DNA of 26,795 bases from a virus. The notes beneath the pieces are model-generated. The model made no database searches and was not told the origin of the DNA. It worked only from the letters and a program-made list of their open reading frames with translations. How positions within the stretch are numbered: the stretch's first letter is position 1; every line of letters starts with the position of its first letter. Location of the stretch: the IMG/VR virus record IMGVR_UViG_3300030329_000676, positions 711 through 27,505 of that record, one strand, 5' to 3'. Of this stretch, positions 6,688 through 13,698 are shown one piece after another. The translations under genes and the position numbers were made by a program.

Positions 6688-8297
6688 GGGTTGTTAATCT
6701 CAGTCATTCTACCAGTTTCCTTATTGTAATGCAAGTAACAAGCAACACCTGTATCACCAGTGTATCTGTTCTTTAGGATACGTATGGTTGTAGTGTTAGC
6801 TTCTGTTTCATCATCTGCTTGCTGGTTCCTTTCCAAGGCTATGACTCCATCAGAAAGATGTGCAATGCTGGCAGAGCCGCGCAGATGAGAAAGGGATACC
6901 TCACGCCCATCTTCATGTCCTCTATCACCTGCTGGCCTACGTAAGTGGCTGACAAGCAAGAGAGAGATACCTGTTTCTTCCACAAGAGAACGTAGCTTGG
7001 TCATAAGGATATCAATAGACTTACGCTCATCACCATTATCTTCCTGACCTGATACAAGAATAGATAGATGGTCAAGTATTACCCACTTACATCCTAAAGC
7101 CTTTGCCATGTACCTAACACGAGATAATATTTCTTCATTGGATATTGAACCAAAGTGGTCAAAGGCAAAGAACCTACCGCTATCAATTGTCTTGGCTTGA
7201 AAGCCTCTCAATTCATCCATTGTAAATTGATCGCGGATCTCTTTAATGTAAAGCCTAGCGTTGGCCTCGACACTCATGATGTTGAAGGCTGTGTTACGTA
7301 CACTCTCTTCCATTGCCAAGACACCAATGTTATCCTTGGTATTCATCATGAGATGGTGCATGAGTTCACGCATAATACTTGACTTACCCATACCAGCCCC
7401 ACTGGTGAACGTAACAAGCTCACCTGTTCTCATACCATATGTCTTCTCATTCAGACCAGACCAAGGATAAAGACAAGTCTCACAATAGTTCTCCTCATAT
7501 AATGAATCACCAAGATCATTAAGATTAATAATACCAGCAGGAGTAAATGGTTTAGCTGCCCACCAAGTTTTCATGAAGTCTTCTGACTTACCAATCTTGA
7601 GATATTCATTAGCATCCTTTAAATCCAAAGACATTATCTTACACTTATTGGGTTCAAAGATTGCAGCTACATCATTGGCAGCTTGCCTACCAGCTTTATC
7701 ATTATCAAAGCATAGGACAACATTATCAAACTGGTTAAGGTATTCAAAGGACTGCTTACAGTTTGATGCCGCTGATGCCGCACCATTCTTGAGAGATACA
7801 CAAGGCCATTTGGAACCCATCATTTGATAGGCACTCATGGCATCGACTTCACCCTCACATACAGTAATGTACTTACCTTTCTGTGTGAATATATTTTCAC
7901 CAAACAATCCAGCAGAAGTCATTGGTCCCTCAGACCAGAACCTTTTATTGGATGTATCACGTACCTTATTACTAATATGATTACCATTCTTATCAAAGTA
8001 TTGATAGATATGATGGGTAGTCATTGATCCCTGCTTTTTTGTTAGGGTATTATATTTCTTGGCTGTATCTTTAGTAATCTTACGATCAGGAATATCATTG
8101 TATTCCCCACTAACATTATTTTTAAATGAGTTATTATTATTAACAAGTGGTATGGTAGACATATTATTTAATCCTTTTGGGAAAGTATGATGGTCACAAC
8201 TAAAGCAATGTGTCTGTCCATCAGGGTAGTGGTGATTGGCATCTGATGACCCACACTTAGGGCATGGACCTTTGTATCCGTTTTCTTCTGGTTGCAT
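6669..8297 (-). CDS. Bifunctional DNA primase-helicase, T7 gp4-like
   Basis: Unwinds the phage fork and makes RNA primers; 542 residues against 566 in T7 gp4. The N-terminal zinc finger uses Cys12, Cys15, Cys31 and Cys34 (CPKCGSSD ... THCFSC). The TOPRIM primase core shows CEGEVDA (Glu148, Glu150) and FDNDKAG (Asp198, Asp200). The RecA-like hexameric helicase has Walker A SGAGMGKSS (299-307), AMEES, Walker B VILDH (Asp409), LLLVSHLRRP and the H4 loop LSHLRGSASIAHLSDGVIALERN-like segment (468-490). An Arg near 511 fits the trans arginine finger. The start at 8297 is supported by AAAGGGAA 7 nt upstream and by the zinc finger beginning at residue 12. It leads the replication block. Confidence 0.95.
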   Translation of the reverse strand: MQPEENGYKGPCPKCGSSDANHHYPDGQTHCFSCDHHTFPKGLNNMSTIPLVNNNNSFKNNVSGEYNDIPDRKITKDTAKKYNTLTKKQGSMTTHHIYQYFDKNGNHISNKVRDTSNKRFWSEGPMTSAGLFGENIFTQKGKYITVCEGEVDAMSAYQMMGSKWPCVSLKNGAASAASNCKQSFEYLNQFDNVVLCFDNDKAGRQAANDVAAIFEPNKCKIMSLDLKDANEYLKIGKSEDFMKTWWAAKPFTPAGIINLNDLGDSLYEENYCETCLYPWSGLNEKTYGMRTGELVTFTSGAGMGKSSIMRELMHHLMMNTKDNIGVLAMEESVRNTAFNIMSVEANARLYIKEIRDQFTMDELRGFQAKTIDSGRFFAFDHFGSISNEEILSRVRYMAKALGCKWVILDHLSILVSGQEDNGDERKSIDILMTKLRSLVEETGISLLLVSHLRRPAGDRGHEDGREVSLSHLRGSASIAHLSDGVIALERNQQADDETEANTTTIRILKNRYTGDTGVACYLHYNKETGRMTEINNPFVENE

Positions 8298-8451
8298 TGC
8301 AGTTCCCTTTCTTAATAGAATATGCGACAGAAGGTTTTATTTTTAGCATATAGCATAAGTTAGCTCTATCGTCAAGCTCTAACTTTGCTTCACGTTTAGT
8401 TCTAAAACTTTTAATCAGTATATCTTTATAATAAATATCATACATCTTCAA
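8257..8451 (-). CDS. Hypothetical small protein
   Basis: A 64-residue basic protein, no family recognised. Its 3' end overlaps the primase-helicase gene by 41 bp, longer than other overlaps here, so the C-terminal 13 residues may not be under selection. The start overlaps the upstream gene stop; a second in-frame ATG two codons later is equally possible. A weak promoter-like TTGACG-17-TATATG lies inside it. Confidence 0.55.
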   Translation of the reverse strand: MKMYDIYYKDILIKSFRTKREAKLELDDRANLCYMLKIKPSVAYSIKKGNCNATRRKRIQRSMP

Positions 8452-8623
8452 AAGTTTCTTTCCATAAGTTGTCTACAAATTCTTCCTTATCCTCCATCAT
8501 TTCATTGAGTTCTAACTTTGCAAGATACCTTGCTTCTTTAATATCATAACCTTCTTCTTTATATTGTTTAAGAAGAGTTCTAAATAGAGACTGCCTATCT
8601 TTTTGCCAGAAATTTTTAGTCAT
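8438..8623 (-). CDS. Hypothetical small acidic protein
   Basis: A 61-residue, mostly helical, charged protein with a KEEGYDIKEARYLAKLEL segment. No family recognised. The start overlaps the upstream stop (ATGACTAA), typical of the translational coupling in this region. Confidence 0.7.
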   Translation of the reverse strand: MTKNFWQKDRQSLFRTLLKQYKEEGYDIKEARYLAKLELNEMMEDKEEFVDNLWKETFEDV

Positions 8624-8801
8624 TATTTACAGCATCCTCTTCCAAGTCTTCTATAAATTTCATGACATCATCTCTATCCATAGGATCATATCCATTATCC
8701 AACATCATATACCATAAATCAGCAGGATATCCTAGAGATTTTCTTAAAGTCTCTTGTCTTTTCTTCCAGTATGAATAAAAATTAATTATTTCTGCTGTCA
8801 T
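8616..8801 (-). CDS. Hypothetical small protein
   Basis: A 61-residue protein with an aromatic N-terminal half (FYSYWKKR, LWYMMLDNGYDP) and an acidic C-terminus. No family recognised. It overlaps the upstream gene by 20 bp and the downstream gene by 8 bp. Confidence 0.7.
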   Translation of the reverse strand: MTAEIINFYSYWKKRQETLRKSLGYPADLWYMMLDNGYDPMDRDDVMKFIEDLEEDAVNND

Positions 8802-8994
8802 CTAATTCTACCCATGCACTACCACTCACAATGCCACTCTCCTGCCTTGCTTTTGATAGCTCTTCTCTAAGTTTTTTAATTGTTTCTTCTTGACGTTTTA
8901 ACTGTACCTTGAGGGTACTTACATTTTTATGTAGCTGAGAAACTATAGCATTATATTGACTAATGGAGTCTGTCAATTCTAATCTCCCCTTCAT
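8782..8994 (-). CDS. Hypothetical coiled-coil protein
   Basis: A 70-residue protein from ATG 8994. The middle (VSQLHKNVSTLKVQLKRQ and following) shows a heptad pattern typical of a parallel coiled coil. The start is chosen because GCAGGA lies just upstream; an ATG seven codons earlier lacks one. It may be an adaptor or oligomerising protein. It overlaps the upstream gene by 35 bp. Confidence 0.7.
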   Translation of the reverse strand: MKGRLELTDSISQYNAIVSQLHKNVSTLKVQLKRQEETIKKLREELSKARQESGIVSGSAWVELDDSRNN

Positions 8995-9166
8995 TTGATC
9001 CTGCTGGCATATCAATTCCTAAATCATTTAAGAATTTAATTGCTTCTACTTCTGTTTTAAATTTCATTGGAAAGCCAGTAGGAGTTGTCAAGATATCAAA
9101 GCAATCAAAGTTATCTAAATCTTTGTGTGCTTCTTTAATAATATCTTGAACAATTACAAACATCAT
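8960..9166 (-). CDS. Hypothetical small protein
   Basis: A 68-residue acidic protein without a recognised family. It contains TEVEAIKFLNDLGIDMP, a pattern seen in small alpha/beta phage proteins. Its start overlaps the upstream stop by 4 bp (ATGA). Confidence 0.7.
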   Translation of the reverse strand: MMFVIVQDIIKEAHKDLDNFDCFDILTTPTGFPMKFKTEVEAIKFLNDLGIDMPAGSNEGEIRIDRLH

Positions 9167-9417
9167 ACACTAACCAGCCAATCATTTTTATCAGAGCTTT
9201 CACGGCATGATGGACACGTCATAGCCGACCATGAAAAGTGGTATACTAATTCTGGCTCACCACATACAGGACAGATAATAACTTTACCATTTTTACCAGC
9301 CCTAGTATAGCGATCAACATTTTTAAATCCATTTTTATAAATGTTTGAGTACATTGATCTACCATTGACATCAATCTTTAGTGCTTTAAATAGCCACTCA
9401 AAAAAATCTTTATTCAT
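9163..9417 (-). CDS. Zinc-ribbon small protein
   Basis: An 84-residue protein whose C-terminal half holds two CxxC knuckles, CPVC (Cys49, Cys52) and CPSC (Cys68, Cys71), separated by 15 residues, the geometry of a zinc ribbon. The N-terminus is helical and basic. Zinc ribbons of this size bind nucleic acid or transcription proteins, but the role is not known. AAGGAT precedes the start. Confidence 0.75.
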   Translation of the reverse strand: MNKDFFEWLFKALKIDVNGRSMYSNIYKNGFKNVDRYTRAGKNGKVIICPVCGEPELVYHFSWSAMTCPSCRESSDKNDWLVSV

Positions 9418-9428
9418 TGTACTAATCC

Positions 9429-9617
9429 TTATACAAACTGACGTTTCTCAACAAAGTCACCTAATTCTCTCTCAGTAAAAGCTATTTCTTTTTCAATCAC
9501 AGTTTTTATAGAGACAAGACACTGTAACTTCTCAGAATAATCTAGTGATTTATATTCATCTTTCATAATTAAAGTAGGACTCCCACTAATCTTATTTACT
9601 TCCATTAAAATAGACAT
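9429..9617 (-). CDS. Hypothetical small helical protein
   Basis: A 62-residue protein from ATG 9617, chosen because AAGGGAG lies upstream and the ATG forms TAATG with the preceding stop codon. The frame is open to 9650, but that part duplicates the coding of the upstream gene. No family recognised. Confidence 0.7.
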   Translation of the reverse strand: MSILMEVNKISGSPTLIMKDEYKSLDYSEKLQCLVSIKTVIEKEIAFTERELGDFVEKRQFV

Positions 9618-9760
9618 TAGTTTCTCCCTTGTCCTTGATACTTTTTCCAACTCCTTCGCTTGTGCTTATTGGTTGGACGCGATCTAACAGAGTTGCCAAT
9701 AGAAGTTTTTTTCTTGACAACTTCTTTATGTTCATAAACTTTTATTTGTTTCTTAGCCAT
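9617..9760 (-). CDS. Small highly basic protein (47 aa)
   Basis: A 47-residue protein found by reading the gap between two genes. It runs from MAKKQIKVYEHKEV to a C-terminus with RPTNKHKRRSWKKYQGQGR. About a third of residues are Lys or Arg. Similar short proteins with an NKHKRR...YRGQGR tail are, to my knowledge, common in marine phages, with unknown role; binding to nucleic acid or ribosomes is plausible from charge alone. It begins inside the upstream gene end (ATGGCTAA) and ends in TAATG with the next gene. Those two junctions support it being translated. Confidence 0.75.
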   Translation of the reverse strand: MAKKQIKVYEHKEVVKKKTSIGNSVRSRPTNKHKRRSWKKYQGQGRN

Positions 9761-9923
9761 TATCTACACTACAAGTATGGACCATATCTAAAAACCCATT
9801 TATATCTGACAGACTAACTTCCGTTATAGAATTAATATTATAGCCTGAACATTGGAGTACTGTCAAGATATAATCTTTATCTACTTCTGATACATCTTCA
9901 TAGCTTTTATAATTAGTACTCAT
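9753..9923 (-). CDS. Hypothetical small acidic protein (56 aa)
   Basis: A 56-residue acidic protein read by hand, MSTNYKSYEDVSEVDKDY at the start and HTCSVDNG at the end. No family recognised. It overlaps the upstream gene by 11 bp and the downstream one by 8 bp. It contains a perfect-consensus internal promoter on its own coding strand. Confidence 0.7.
   Translation of the reverse strand: MSTNYKSYEDVSEVDKDYILTVLQCSGYNINSITEVSLSDINGFLDMVHTCSVDNG
9837..9866 (-). promoter_or_regulatory. Internal consensus sigma70 promoter
   Basis: TTGACA (9866-9861), 18-bp spacer and TATAAT (9842-9837) on the minus strand, both hexamers perfect. It lies inside the 56-residue gene, with a predicted start near 9830. 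It could drive the small-gene run leading into primase-helicase and DNA polymerase. Confidence 0.6.
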
Positions 9924-10119
9924 CTTCTATACCCTCATCTACTTTTAGAATAATATTTTGGTCGCCTTCTTTACCAAGTGGATACGCATATATGATATCA
10001 TATATTTTACCATTTGGCAACTCCACTTTAACATTTTTATCCAGTGCCTTATCATTCTCATCATAATAAGTAAAGAGTAAGTTACGAATTAGTTTTCTGT
10101 AGGTAATATGTTCAATCAT
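9913..10119 (-). CDS. Hypothetical small protein
   Basis: A 68-residue beta-rich protein (VKVELPNGKIYDIIYAYPLG) with an acidic end. No family recognised. GGAG precedes the start by a normal distance. It lies just downstream of the membrane micropeptide gene. Confidence 0.75.
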   Translation of the reverse strand: MIEHITYRKLIRNLLFTYYDENDKALDKNVKVELPNGKIYDIIYAYPLGKEGDQNIILKVDEGIEDEY

Positions 10120-10130
10120 TTTAATCTCCG

Positions 10131-10223
10131 CTATCTACCTGATAAATATAATACAATAAATGGTATTGTCAATAGTATTATTATTAAAACTTCTTTGTCT
10201 GTTAGTTCTGTTATATCAATCAT
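10131..10223 (-). CDS. Single-span membrane micropeptide (30 aa)
   Basis: A 30-residue peptide, MIDITELTDKEVLIIILLTI then PFIVLYLSGR. A hydrophobic stretch of about 15-17 residues follows a short acidic N-terminus, and one basic residue closes it, fitting one inner-membrane span. AGAAGGA lies 6-7 nt before the ATG, and the start overlaps the methyltransferase stop. It may be a toxin-like, anti-defence or membrane-modulating peptide; there is no homology evidence. Confidence 0.6.
   Translation of the reverse strand: MIDITELTDKEVLIIILLTIPFIVLYLSGR
10145..10172 (-). promoter_or_regulatory. Possible internal promoter
   Basis: TTGACA (10172-10167), 16-bp spacer and TATATT (10150-10145) on the minus strand. 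The predicted start near 10138 is just upstream of the 68-residue gene. It overlaps the micropeptide coding sequence, so it may be a chance result of its hydrophobic codons. Confidence 0.4.
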
Positions 10224-10938
10224 TTATAATCCTTCTCTTTGAGATGTTTACTAATTTACTATTTATTTCACTACCTATAAACTCTCTTCCTAATCTGTTT
10301 GCTACTACTCCCGTAGTACCTGTGCCGCTGAATGGATCATACACTACATCACCTTCATCTGTAAAGTTTAAAATTATTTTTTCTACTAGCTCCTCTGGAA
10401 ACGTAGCCTTGTTACCATCGAAACTTTTATTTGATCTTTTAACTCTCCAAATATTATCCAGTGTACCTCTATCAAATCTACCTGTTCTATACTTTCTACT
10501 AATAGGATAATCATTATCGAATACTAATATAAATTCTGTGACACTATTCATAACCTGCGTCATCATAGCTGGTGGTGCATACCCCTTATCCCATACGATA
10601 ATCTCCTTGAGGTTATTGGCAAACTCACCAATCATTTTAAAGATAGACCTCTTTGATCCTGTAACTACTTGTACATTATAGAATACCAGTTCACTTACTC
10701 TTAGTAGTTCCCTTAGTATTTCTGTATGTAGTTTATTATATTCCTCTATTGGTAAGTTATCAGGGAAGTCTGAATACTTTGTAGAAAATTCTTCCTTCAC
10801 TATTTGTCTTGAACAATACTTACCATTACGAATACGCAGGTTCATGTTGTATGGTGGTGATGTAATGGTGGCCTTGACTTGACCACCAAACATATTGTTC
10901 ATTGTTTGTAAACAATCTTCGTTATGTATAGCCCACAT
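10216..10938 (-). CDS. Orphan beta-class DNA methyltransferase
   Basis: A 240-residue S-adenosylmethionine-dependent DNA amino-methyltransferase that adds a methyl to adenine N6 or cytosine N4. Motif order is catalytic TSPPYN (residues 26-31) first, then ATFPEELVEKII (about 178-189), then the AdoMet-binding DPFSGTGTTG (201-210) with a following GREFIGSEI. This is the beta-class arrangement of CcrM. The SPPY form of motif IV is frequent in N4-cytosine enzymes but also occurs in N6-adenine ones, so the target base is open. The C-terminal extension of CcrM is absent. No restriction endonuclease is adjacent, so it likely protects phage DNA or changes host methylation. AAGGAAAAATT precedes the start. 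Confidence 0.93.
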   Translation of the reverse strand: MWAIHNEDCLQTMNNMFGGQVKATITSPPYNMNLRIRNGKYCSRQIVKEEFSTKYSDFPDNLPIEEYNKLHTEILRELLRVSELVFYNVQVVTGSKRSIFKMIGEFANNLKEIIVWDKGYAPPAMMTQVMNSVTEFILVFDNDYPISRKYRTGRFDRGTLDNIWRVKRSNKSFDGNKATFPEELVEKIILNFTDEGDVVYDPFSGTGTTGVVANRLGREFIGSEINSKLVNISKRRIIND

Positions 10939-10953
10939 AATTTTTCCTTATCT

Positions 10954-11871
10954 CTATGCTGCTTCTAGTTCTAGCCACTGAGATGAGTCCAACATCTTAC
11001 GAACTCTGTCTTCACGATTAACTCTTGTTACATGTTTTCTACTTCCTGCCTTACCATTAGTAACATGACTTGACCATGCCGTAGCCGCCTGATAAGCAGT
11101 CCATAGTGACCCCATTGTTTGAGTACCATACTTTTCATATAGACCTCTACCATGCACATGTCTATTCTCTTCATCAAATGTTTTCATAAGATTAGCTAAC
11201 ATTACTTTGTTACCTACATTTTTTCTAGTAACATTATCAGTACGCTTGGCAAGAGTTTTAGTAAATAGTTGGATGGCATCCTCACGTTTTAAGGGAGTAT
11301 TAAACCATTTGTTCATCCTTGCAAGCCCATCACCTGCTATGTATTCAGAGGCAGTTCTTATCTTAGCACCAAATGAAACAGGGCTGAAGTTTTTGGTATG
11401 CCTACCATATACATAAGCTAACTTGTTACCAGTAATCAGGGTATTGAAACAGAAGAATCTAAACAATCCCATCATGCCGTTATTTGCCCATGTCCCATCT
11501 TGGCTAGTACGAAACTTAAACTGTGGGACAACAAGACCTTTACCATCTATATCCTGTGCATGTGCAGGGAACTTTGCAGTCAATTCTATCTTGGCTCCGC
11601 TATCATATACATTAGTGGTAAACTCTGCATCAGTAAGATCAAGACCAGCTAGGTTTAATGCTTCTTCTATTTGGTCTACGATAGAAATGTATTGTACAAT
11701 TTCATAGCTATCCTTTACAATGGCGAGGGGTTCTCTCGTATCTTTACGTCTTATACCTACACCAATGTTAGACGATAACTCCTCACAAAAAACAGTACCA
11801 TCAGGACTTTCATTGATTACTTGAAGAGGAAATTTCTCTACTTCAAAGTTAAGTTTATCACGATCAAACAT
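10954..11871 (-). CDS. DUF932 phage/plasmid-like protein
   Basis: A 305-residue protein of the DUF932 (phage/plasmid-like) family, recognised from the N-terminal part (GVGIRRKDTREPLAIVKDSYEIVQ-like segment near 38-61), the FRFFCFN region and the long central helical part. These proteins are widespread on phages and plasmids, and the function is not established. ATG 11871 is chosen because AAGGAG lies directly upstream. An upstream in-frame ATG at 11907 would add 12 residues read from inside the 45-residue gene. It sits 15 bp upstream of the methyltransferase gene. Confidence 0.85.
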   Translation of the reverse strand: MFDRDKLNFEVEKFPLQVINESPDGTVFCEELSSNIGVGIRRKDTREPLAIVKDSYEIVQYISIVDQIEEALNLAGLDLTDAEFTTNVYDSGAKIELTAKFPAHAQDIDGKGLVVPQFKFRTSQDGTWANNGMMGLFRFFCFNTLITGNKLAYVYGRHTKNFSPVSFGAKIRTASEYIAGDGLARMNKWFNTPLKREDAIQLFTKTLAKRTDNVTRKNVGNKVMLANLMKTFDEENRHVHGRGLYEKYGTQTMGSLWTAYQAATAWSSHVTNGKAGSRKHVTRVNREDRVRKMLDSSQWLELEAA

Positions 11872-11873
11872 AA

Positions 11874-12011
11874 TTATTCTCCTTCTCTTTCTACGACAAT
11901 ATGCCATGTTAAAAAATTTGTGTCTTCATCTTCTAACTTATCAACTACTATCTCACTTATTATCAGGTGTTCATCAGGCTCAAAGTCACTCAATATTATT
12001 GGTGTTTTCAT
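11874..12011 (-). CDS. Hypothetical small acidic protein (45 aa)
   Basis: A 45-residue acidic protein read by hand, MKTPIILSDFEPDEHL to HIVVEREGE. No family recognised. It starts 1 bp after the stop of the preceding gene (TGATATG) and ends 2 bp before the DUF932 start, so it fills the gap exactly. Confidence 0.65.
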   Translation of the reverse strand: MKTPIILSDFEPDEHLIISEIVVDKLEDEDTNFLTWHIVVEREGE

Positions 12012-12012
12012 A

Positions 12013-12165
12013 TCAATACCCTTCTATCTTTTCCCATTCTTGGGCAACCATCTCTACTGCTTCAAGTTCAGTAGCTTCATTATCAGGTTTACCCTGCTTC
12101 AACAGGGTTGTCATTGCTGATTCAAATAATAGTTCTTTAATAGCATCGTTGTGTATATTACTCAC
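12013..12165 (-). CDS. Hypothetical small protein with GTG start (50 aa)
   Basis: A 50-residue acidic helical protein, MSNIHNDAIKELLFESAM to AQEWEKIEGY. The GTG start is supported by AAGGGA about 8 nt upstream and by an 8-bp overlap with the previous stop (GTGAGTAA). The function is unknown. Confidence 0.65.
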   Translation of the reverse strand: MSNIHNDAIKELLFESAMTTLLKQGKPDNEATELEAVEMVAQEWEKIEGY

Positions 12166-12451
12166 GATCTTCCCTTTCATAAAGTTCATCAGTCAACATG
12201 TTAACAATAAATGTTTCTAACACATAATAAGGATCAGATATTTTTCCAGTCTTATCATAGTAACTAGATTGATTTTCTTTATATCTTTCAATGTCTTCAT
12301 GTGTCAAGTTATATCTGTCAATCATATCATCAACTTCTTCAAAGATTATACTACCCACAGTTCCTTCTAATCCTAATCCTTCAATATCAAATGATATATC
12401 TGAGTGACGTTTTAAATCATAGTCTTTCCATAAGTCTTTTTTATTACTCAT
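12158..12451 (-). CDS. Hypothetical acidic protein
   Basis: A 97-residue protein from ATG 12451, chosen because AGAAAGGAA precedes it and it overlaps the upstream stop by 8 bp (ATGAGTAA). It is strongly acidic with many Tyr. No family recognised. The small size and high negative charge are compatible with a DNA-mimic or inhibitor role, but nothing proves it. Confidence 0.7.
   Translation of the reverse strand: MSNKKDLWKDYDLKRHSDISFDIEGLGLEGTVGSIIFEEVDDMIDRYNLTHEDIERYKENQSSYYDKTGKISDPYYVLETFIVNMLTDELYEREDRE
12278..12307 (-). promoter_or_regulatory. Possible internal promoter
   Basis: TTGACA (12307-12302), 18-bp spacer and TATAAA (12283-12278) on the minus strand inside a coding region. The predicted start near 12271 would serve the two following small genes, the DUF932 gene and the methyltransferase. 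Confidence 0.45.
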
Positions 12452-12629
12452 CTTCTTTTCCTTTCTCAGTTTTAAGAACCCATAACCCTTTGATATCATT
12501 TAGAAAACTCATGTCTTGATTATTATCAACCATACATTGCAAAGCTTCTTGTAATGTCATATCCCATCGGTCACTCATTAACCACTCTAATTGTTGCCAA
12601 CCTTCAATCGCTACTGTTCTATCACTCAT
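12444..12629 (-). CDS. Hypothetical small protein
   Basis: A 61-residue protein from ATG 12629, which overlaps the preceding stop by 8 bp (ATGAGTGA). It is Trp-rich for its size (EGWQQLEWLMSDRWDMT). No family recognised. A longer frame to 12665 is rejected because it overlaps the basic 40-residue gene. Confidence 0.7.
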   Translation of the reverse strand: MSDRTVAIEGWQQLEWLMSDRWDMTLQEALQCMVDNNQDMSFLNDIKGLWVLKTEKGKEDE

Positions 12630-12744
12630 CTTCAACTTTCCTATTTCGTTTATATTTTTTAGCATTAGATATTATACGTTGTCTGTACTTAGGATTCTGT
12701 AAAGACTTAGCATAGATATTTCTTTTCTTTTTTGTATTAGTCAT
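12622..12744 (-). CDS. Small basic protein, YAKSLQN family copy 1 (40 aa)
   Basis: A 40-residue protein read by hand. It contains NIYAKSLQNPKYRQRIISNA followed by a Lys/Arg-rich tail. It is a paralogue of the 35-residue product at 12945-13052: the shared core differs mainly at conservative positions, and the underlying 60 bp (12661-12720 against 12954-13013) match at 50 positions. Conservation of the peptide between copies supports real coding. The function is unknown; the charge suggests nucleic-acid binding. Confidence 0.75.
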   Translation of the reverse strand: MTNTKKKRNIYAKSLQNPKYRQRIISNAKKYKRNRKVEDE

Positions 12745-13013
12745 TGTCCTGCTCTTTCTCTTTTATCTGTGTTAAATTATTTTCATCAACAAAATCACAA
12801 ATTAAACTACAATCCATCTTGTAATCCTCATACAAAATTATATTTCCCTTTTTGTCTTTTTTTGGATTTCCGTCTATATCCATAAGACAAAATGTTAAAT
12901 CCCATACATGGGGATAATATTTTTTAGTCATTGGTCACTCTCCTCTATGTCAAAGCATTAGATACTACACGTTGTCTATATTTATTATTTTGTAATGATT
13001 TAGCATAGGTATT
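12661..13013. repeat. Diverged direct duplication of about 60 bp (two copies)
   Basis: 12661-12720 and 12954-13013 align without gaps and agree at 50 of 60 positions, 293 bp apart. The coordinates given span both copies and the unique sequence between them. The match covers the core of the two small basic proteins and marks an old local duplication. Confidence 0.85.
12737..12931 (-). CDS. Hypothetical small protein
   Basis: A 64-residue acidic protein with a DIDGNPKKDKKGNIILYEDY stretch that looks like a beta hairpin. No family recognised. AGGAG precedes the start. It lies between the two YAKSLQN paralogues. Confidence 0.7.
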   Translation of the reverse strand: MTKKYYPHVWDLTFCLMDIDGNPKKDKKGNIILYEDYKMDCSLICDFVDENNLTQIKEKEQDND

Positions 13014-13052
13014 TACTTTCTTTACTCCATGCTTAGTGTTGGACTTCCCCAT
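12945..13052 (-). CDS. Small basic protein, YAKSLQN family copy 2 (35 aa)
   Basis: A 35-residue product, MGKSNTKHGVKKVNTYAKSL then QNNKYRQRVVSNALT. It is paralogous to the 40-residue protein at 12622-12744 but ends before the basic tail. It overlaps the DnaJ-type zinc-finger gene by 31 bp in another frame. The start is the only ATG in frame; a GGAG-type site is not evident, so it may be a degenerating copy. Confidence 0.6.
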   Translation of the reverse strand: MGKSNTKHGVKKVNTYAKSLQNNKYRQRVVSNALT

Positions 13053-13282
13053 GATAAATTCTTACCCTCTAATATTTCAAGTTTAATAATATCTTTGTAG
13101 TTTTCACGAACCTCTTGTTCGTTTTCATAACGCCACTCTTCCTCAACAAAATAGCTCTCGCCTGTACCTTCGCACTCTCTACATACCTCTTCTCTTTTGC
13201 TTGGGTTATTGTCAGTAGTATAGCCTTCACCGTTGCACCACTTACACCATGTCACTATGTGCCACCATTTATTATCAGTCAT
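13022..13282 (-). CDS. DnaJ-type zinc-finger miniprotein
   Basis: An 86-residue protein with two CxxCxGxG motifs: CKWCNGEG (Cys13, Cys16) and CRECEGTG (Cys34, Cys37). This is the pattern of the cysteine-rich domain of the DnaJ co-chaperone, reduced to one zinc site. There is no J domain. It may bind a protein substrate or partner in DNA replication. A DnaJ-like zinc domain has been reported inside the DNA polymerase of a marine podovirus (HMO-2011, from memory), so a free-standing form here is of interest. AGGAG sits upstream of the start with normal spacing. The C-terminus is acidic then neutral. Confidence 0.8.
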   Translation of the reverse strand: MTDNKWWHIVTWCKWCNGEGYTTDNNPSKREEVCRECEGTGESYFVEEEWRYENEQEVRENYKDIIKLEILEGKNLSWGSPTLSME

Positions 13283-13285
13283 TGG

Positions 13286-13507
13286 TCAACTCCTAATTTC
13301 TATGTCATCTTCTGTTTCAATCCATACTTTAGCACCGCACGACAGTGGTTTATCTGGGCTATATACTATTTTACATGGGCCATTTATAAAAACTTCATGA
13401 GCATAGTCATTGCTCTTATAAGTTTTACAAGTAATAACTGGTTCACGTTCTCCAGTTTTAGCATTACGTTTAATAACATGTTGGTTAATATGGATAATTT
13501 TTTTCAC
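13286..13507 (-). CDS. Hypothetical small protein with GTG start
   Basis: A 73-residue beta-rich basic protein (IIHINQHVIKRNAKTGERE). The GTG start overlaps the previous stop (GTGA) and has AGGAG upstream. No family recognised. Confidence 0.7.
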   Translation of the reverse strand: MKKIIHINQHVIKRNAKTGEREPVITCKTYKSNDYAHEVFINGPCKIVYSPDKPLSCGAKVWIETEDDIEIRS

Positions 13508-13698
13508 TGGTCATCTCCTGTTACTTTTAATTTTTTTATTTCATCCCAAACTGTTTCTAATAATTTATCTTCAGCAATACTAATATAATCTAGTGCAGAA
13601 TGATTTGCTCCTAAGATACAACCTACTCCCTCAAATACTTCAACCAATTTACAGCGTAACTTTTCTAATTCATCTACTCTTTTTTCTTGGTCAGTCAT
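13504..13698 (-). CDS. Hypothetical small helical protein
   Basis: A 64-residue acidic helical protein. The start forms TAATG with the preceding stop and has AAGGAG upstream. It begins MTDQ, one of several MTD-starting proteins in this arm. No family recognised. Confidence 0.75.
   Translation of the reverse strand: MTDQEKRVDELEKLRCKLVEVFEGVGCILGANHSALDYISIAEDKLLETVWDEIKKLKVTGDDQ

Noticed and set aside
8343-8376. TTGACG-17-TATATG upstream of primase-helicase
   Set aside because: Both hexamers deviate and it lies in coding sequence; too weak to list as a feature.
8958-8985. TTGACA with TATAAT on the minus strand inside the coiled-coil gene
   Set aside because: The spacer is only 15 bp, too short for a normal sigma70 promoter.
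13115-13588. Plus-strand frame of 157 codons
   Set aside because: It is antisense to three consistent minus-strand small genes with ribosome sites, has no site of its own and shows the hydrophobic composition of an antisense reading.
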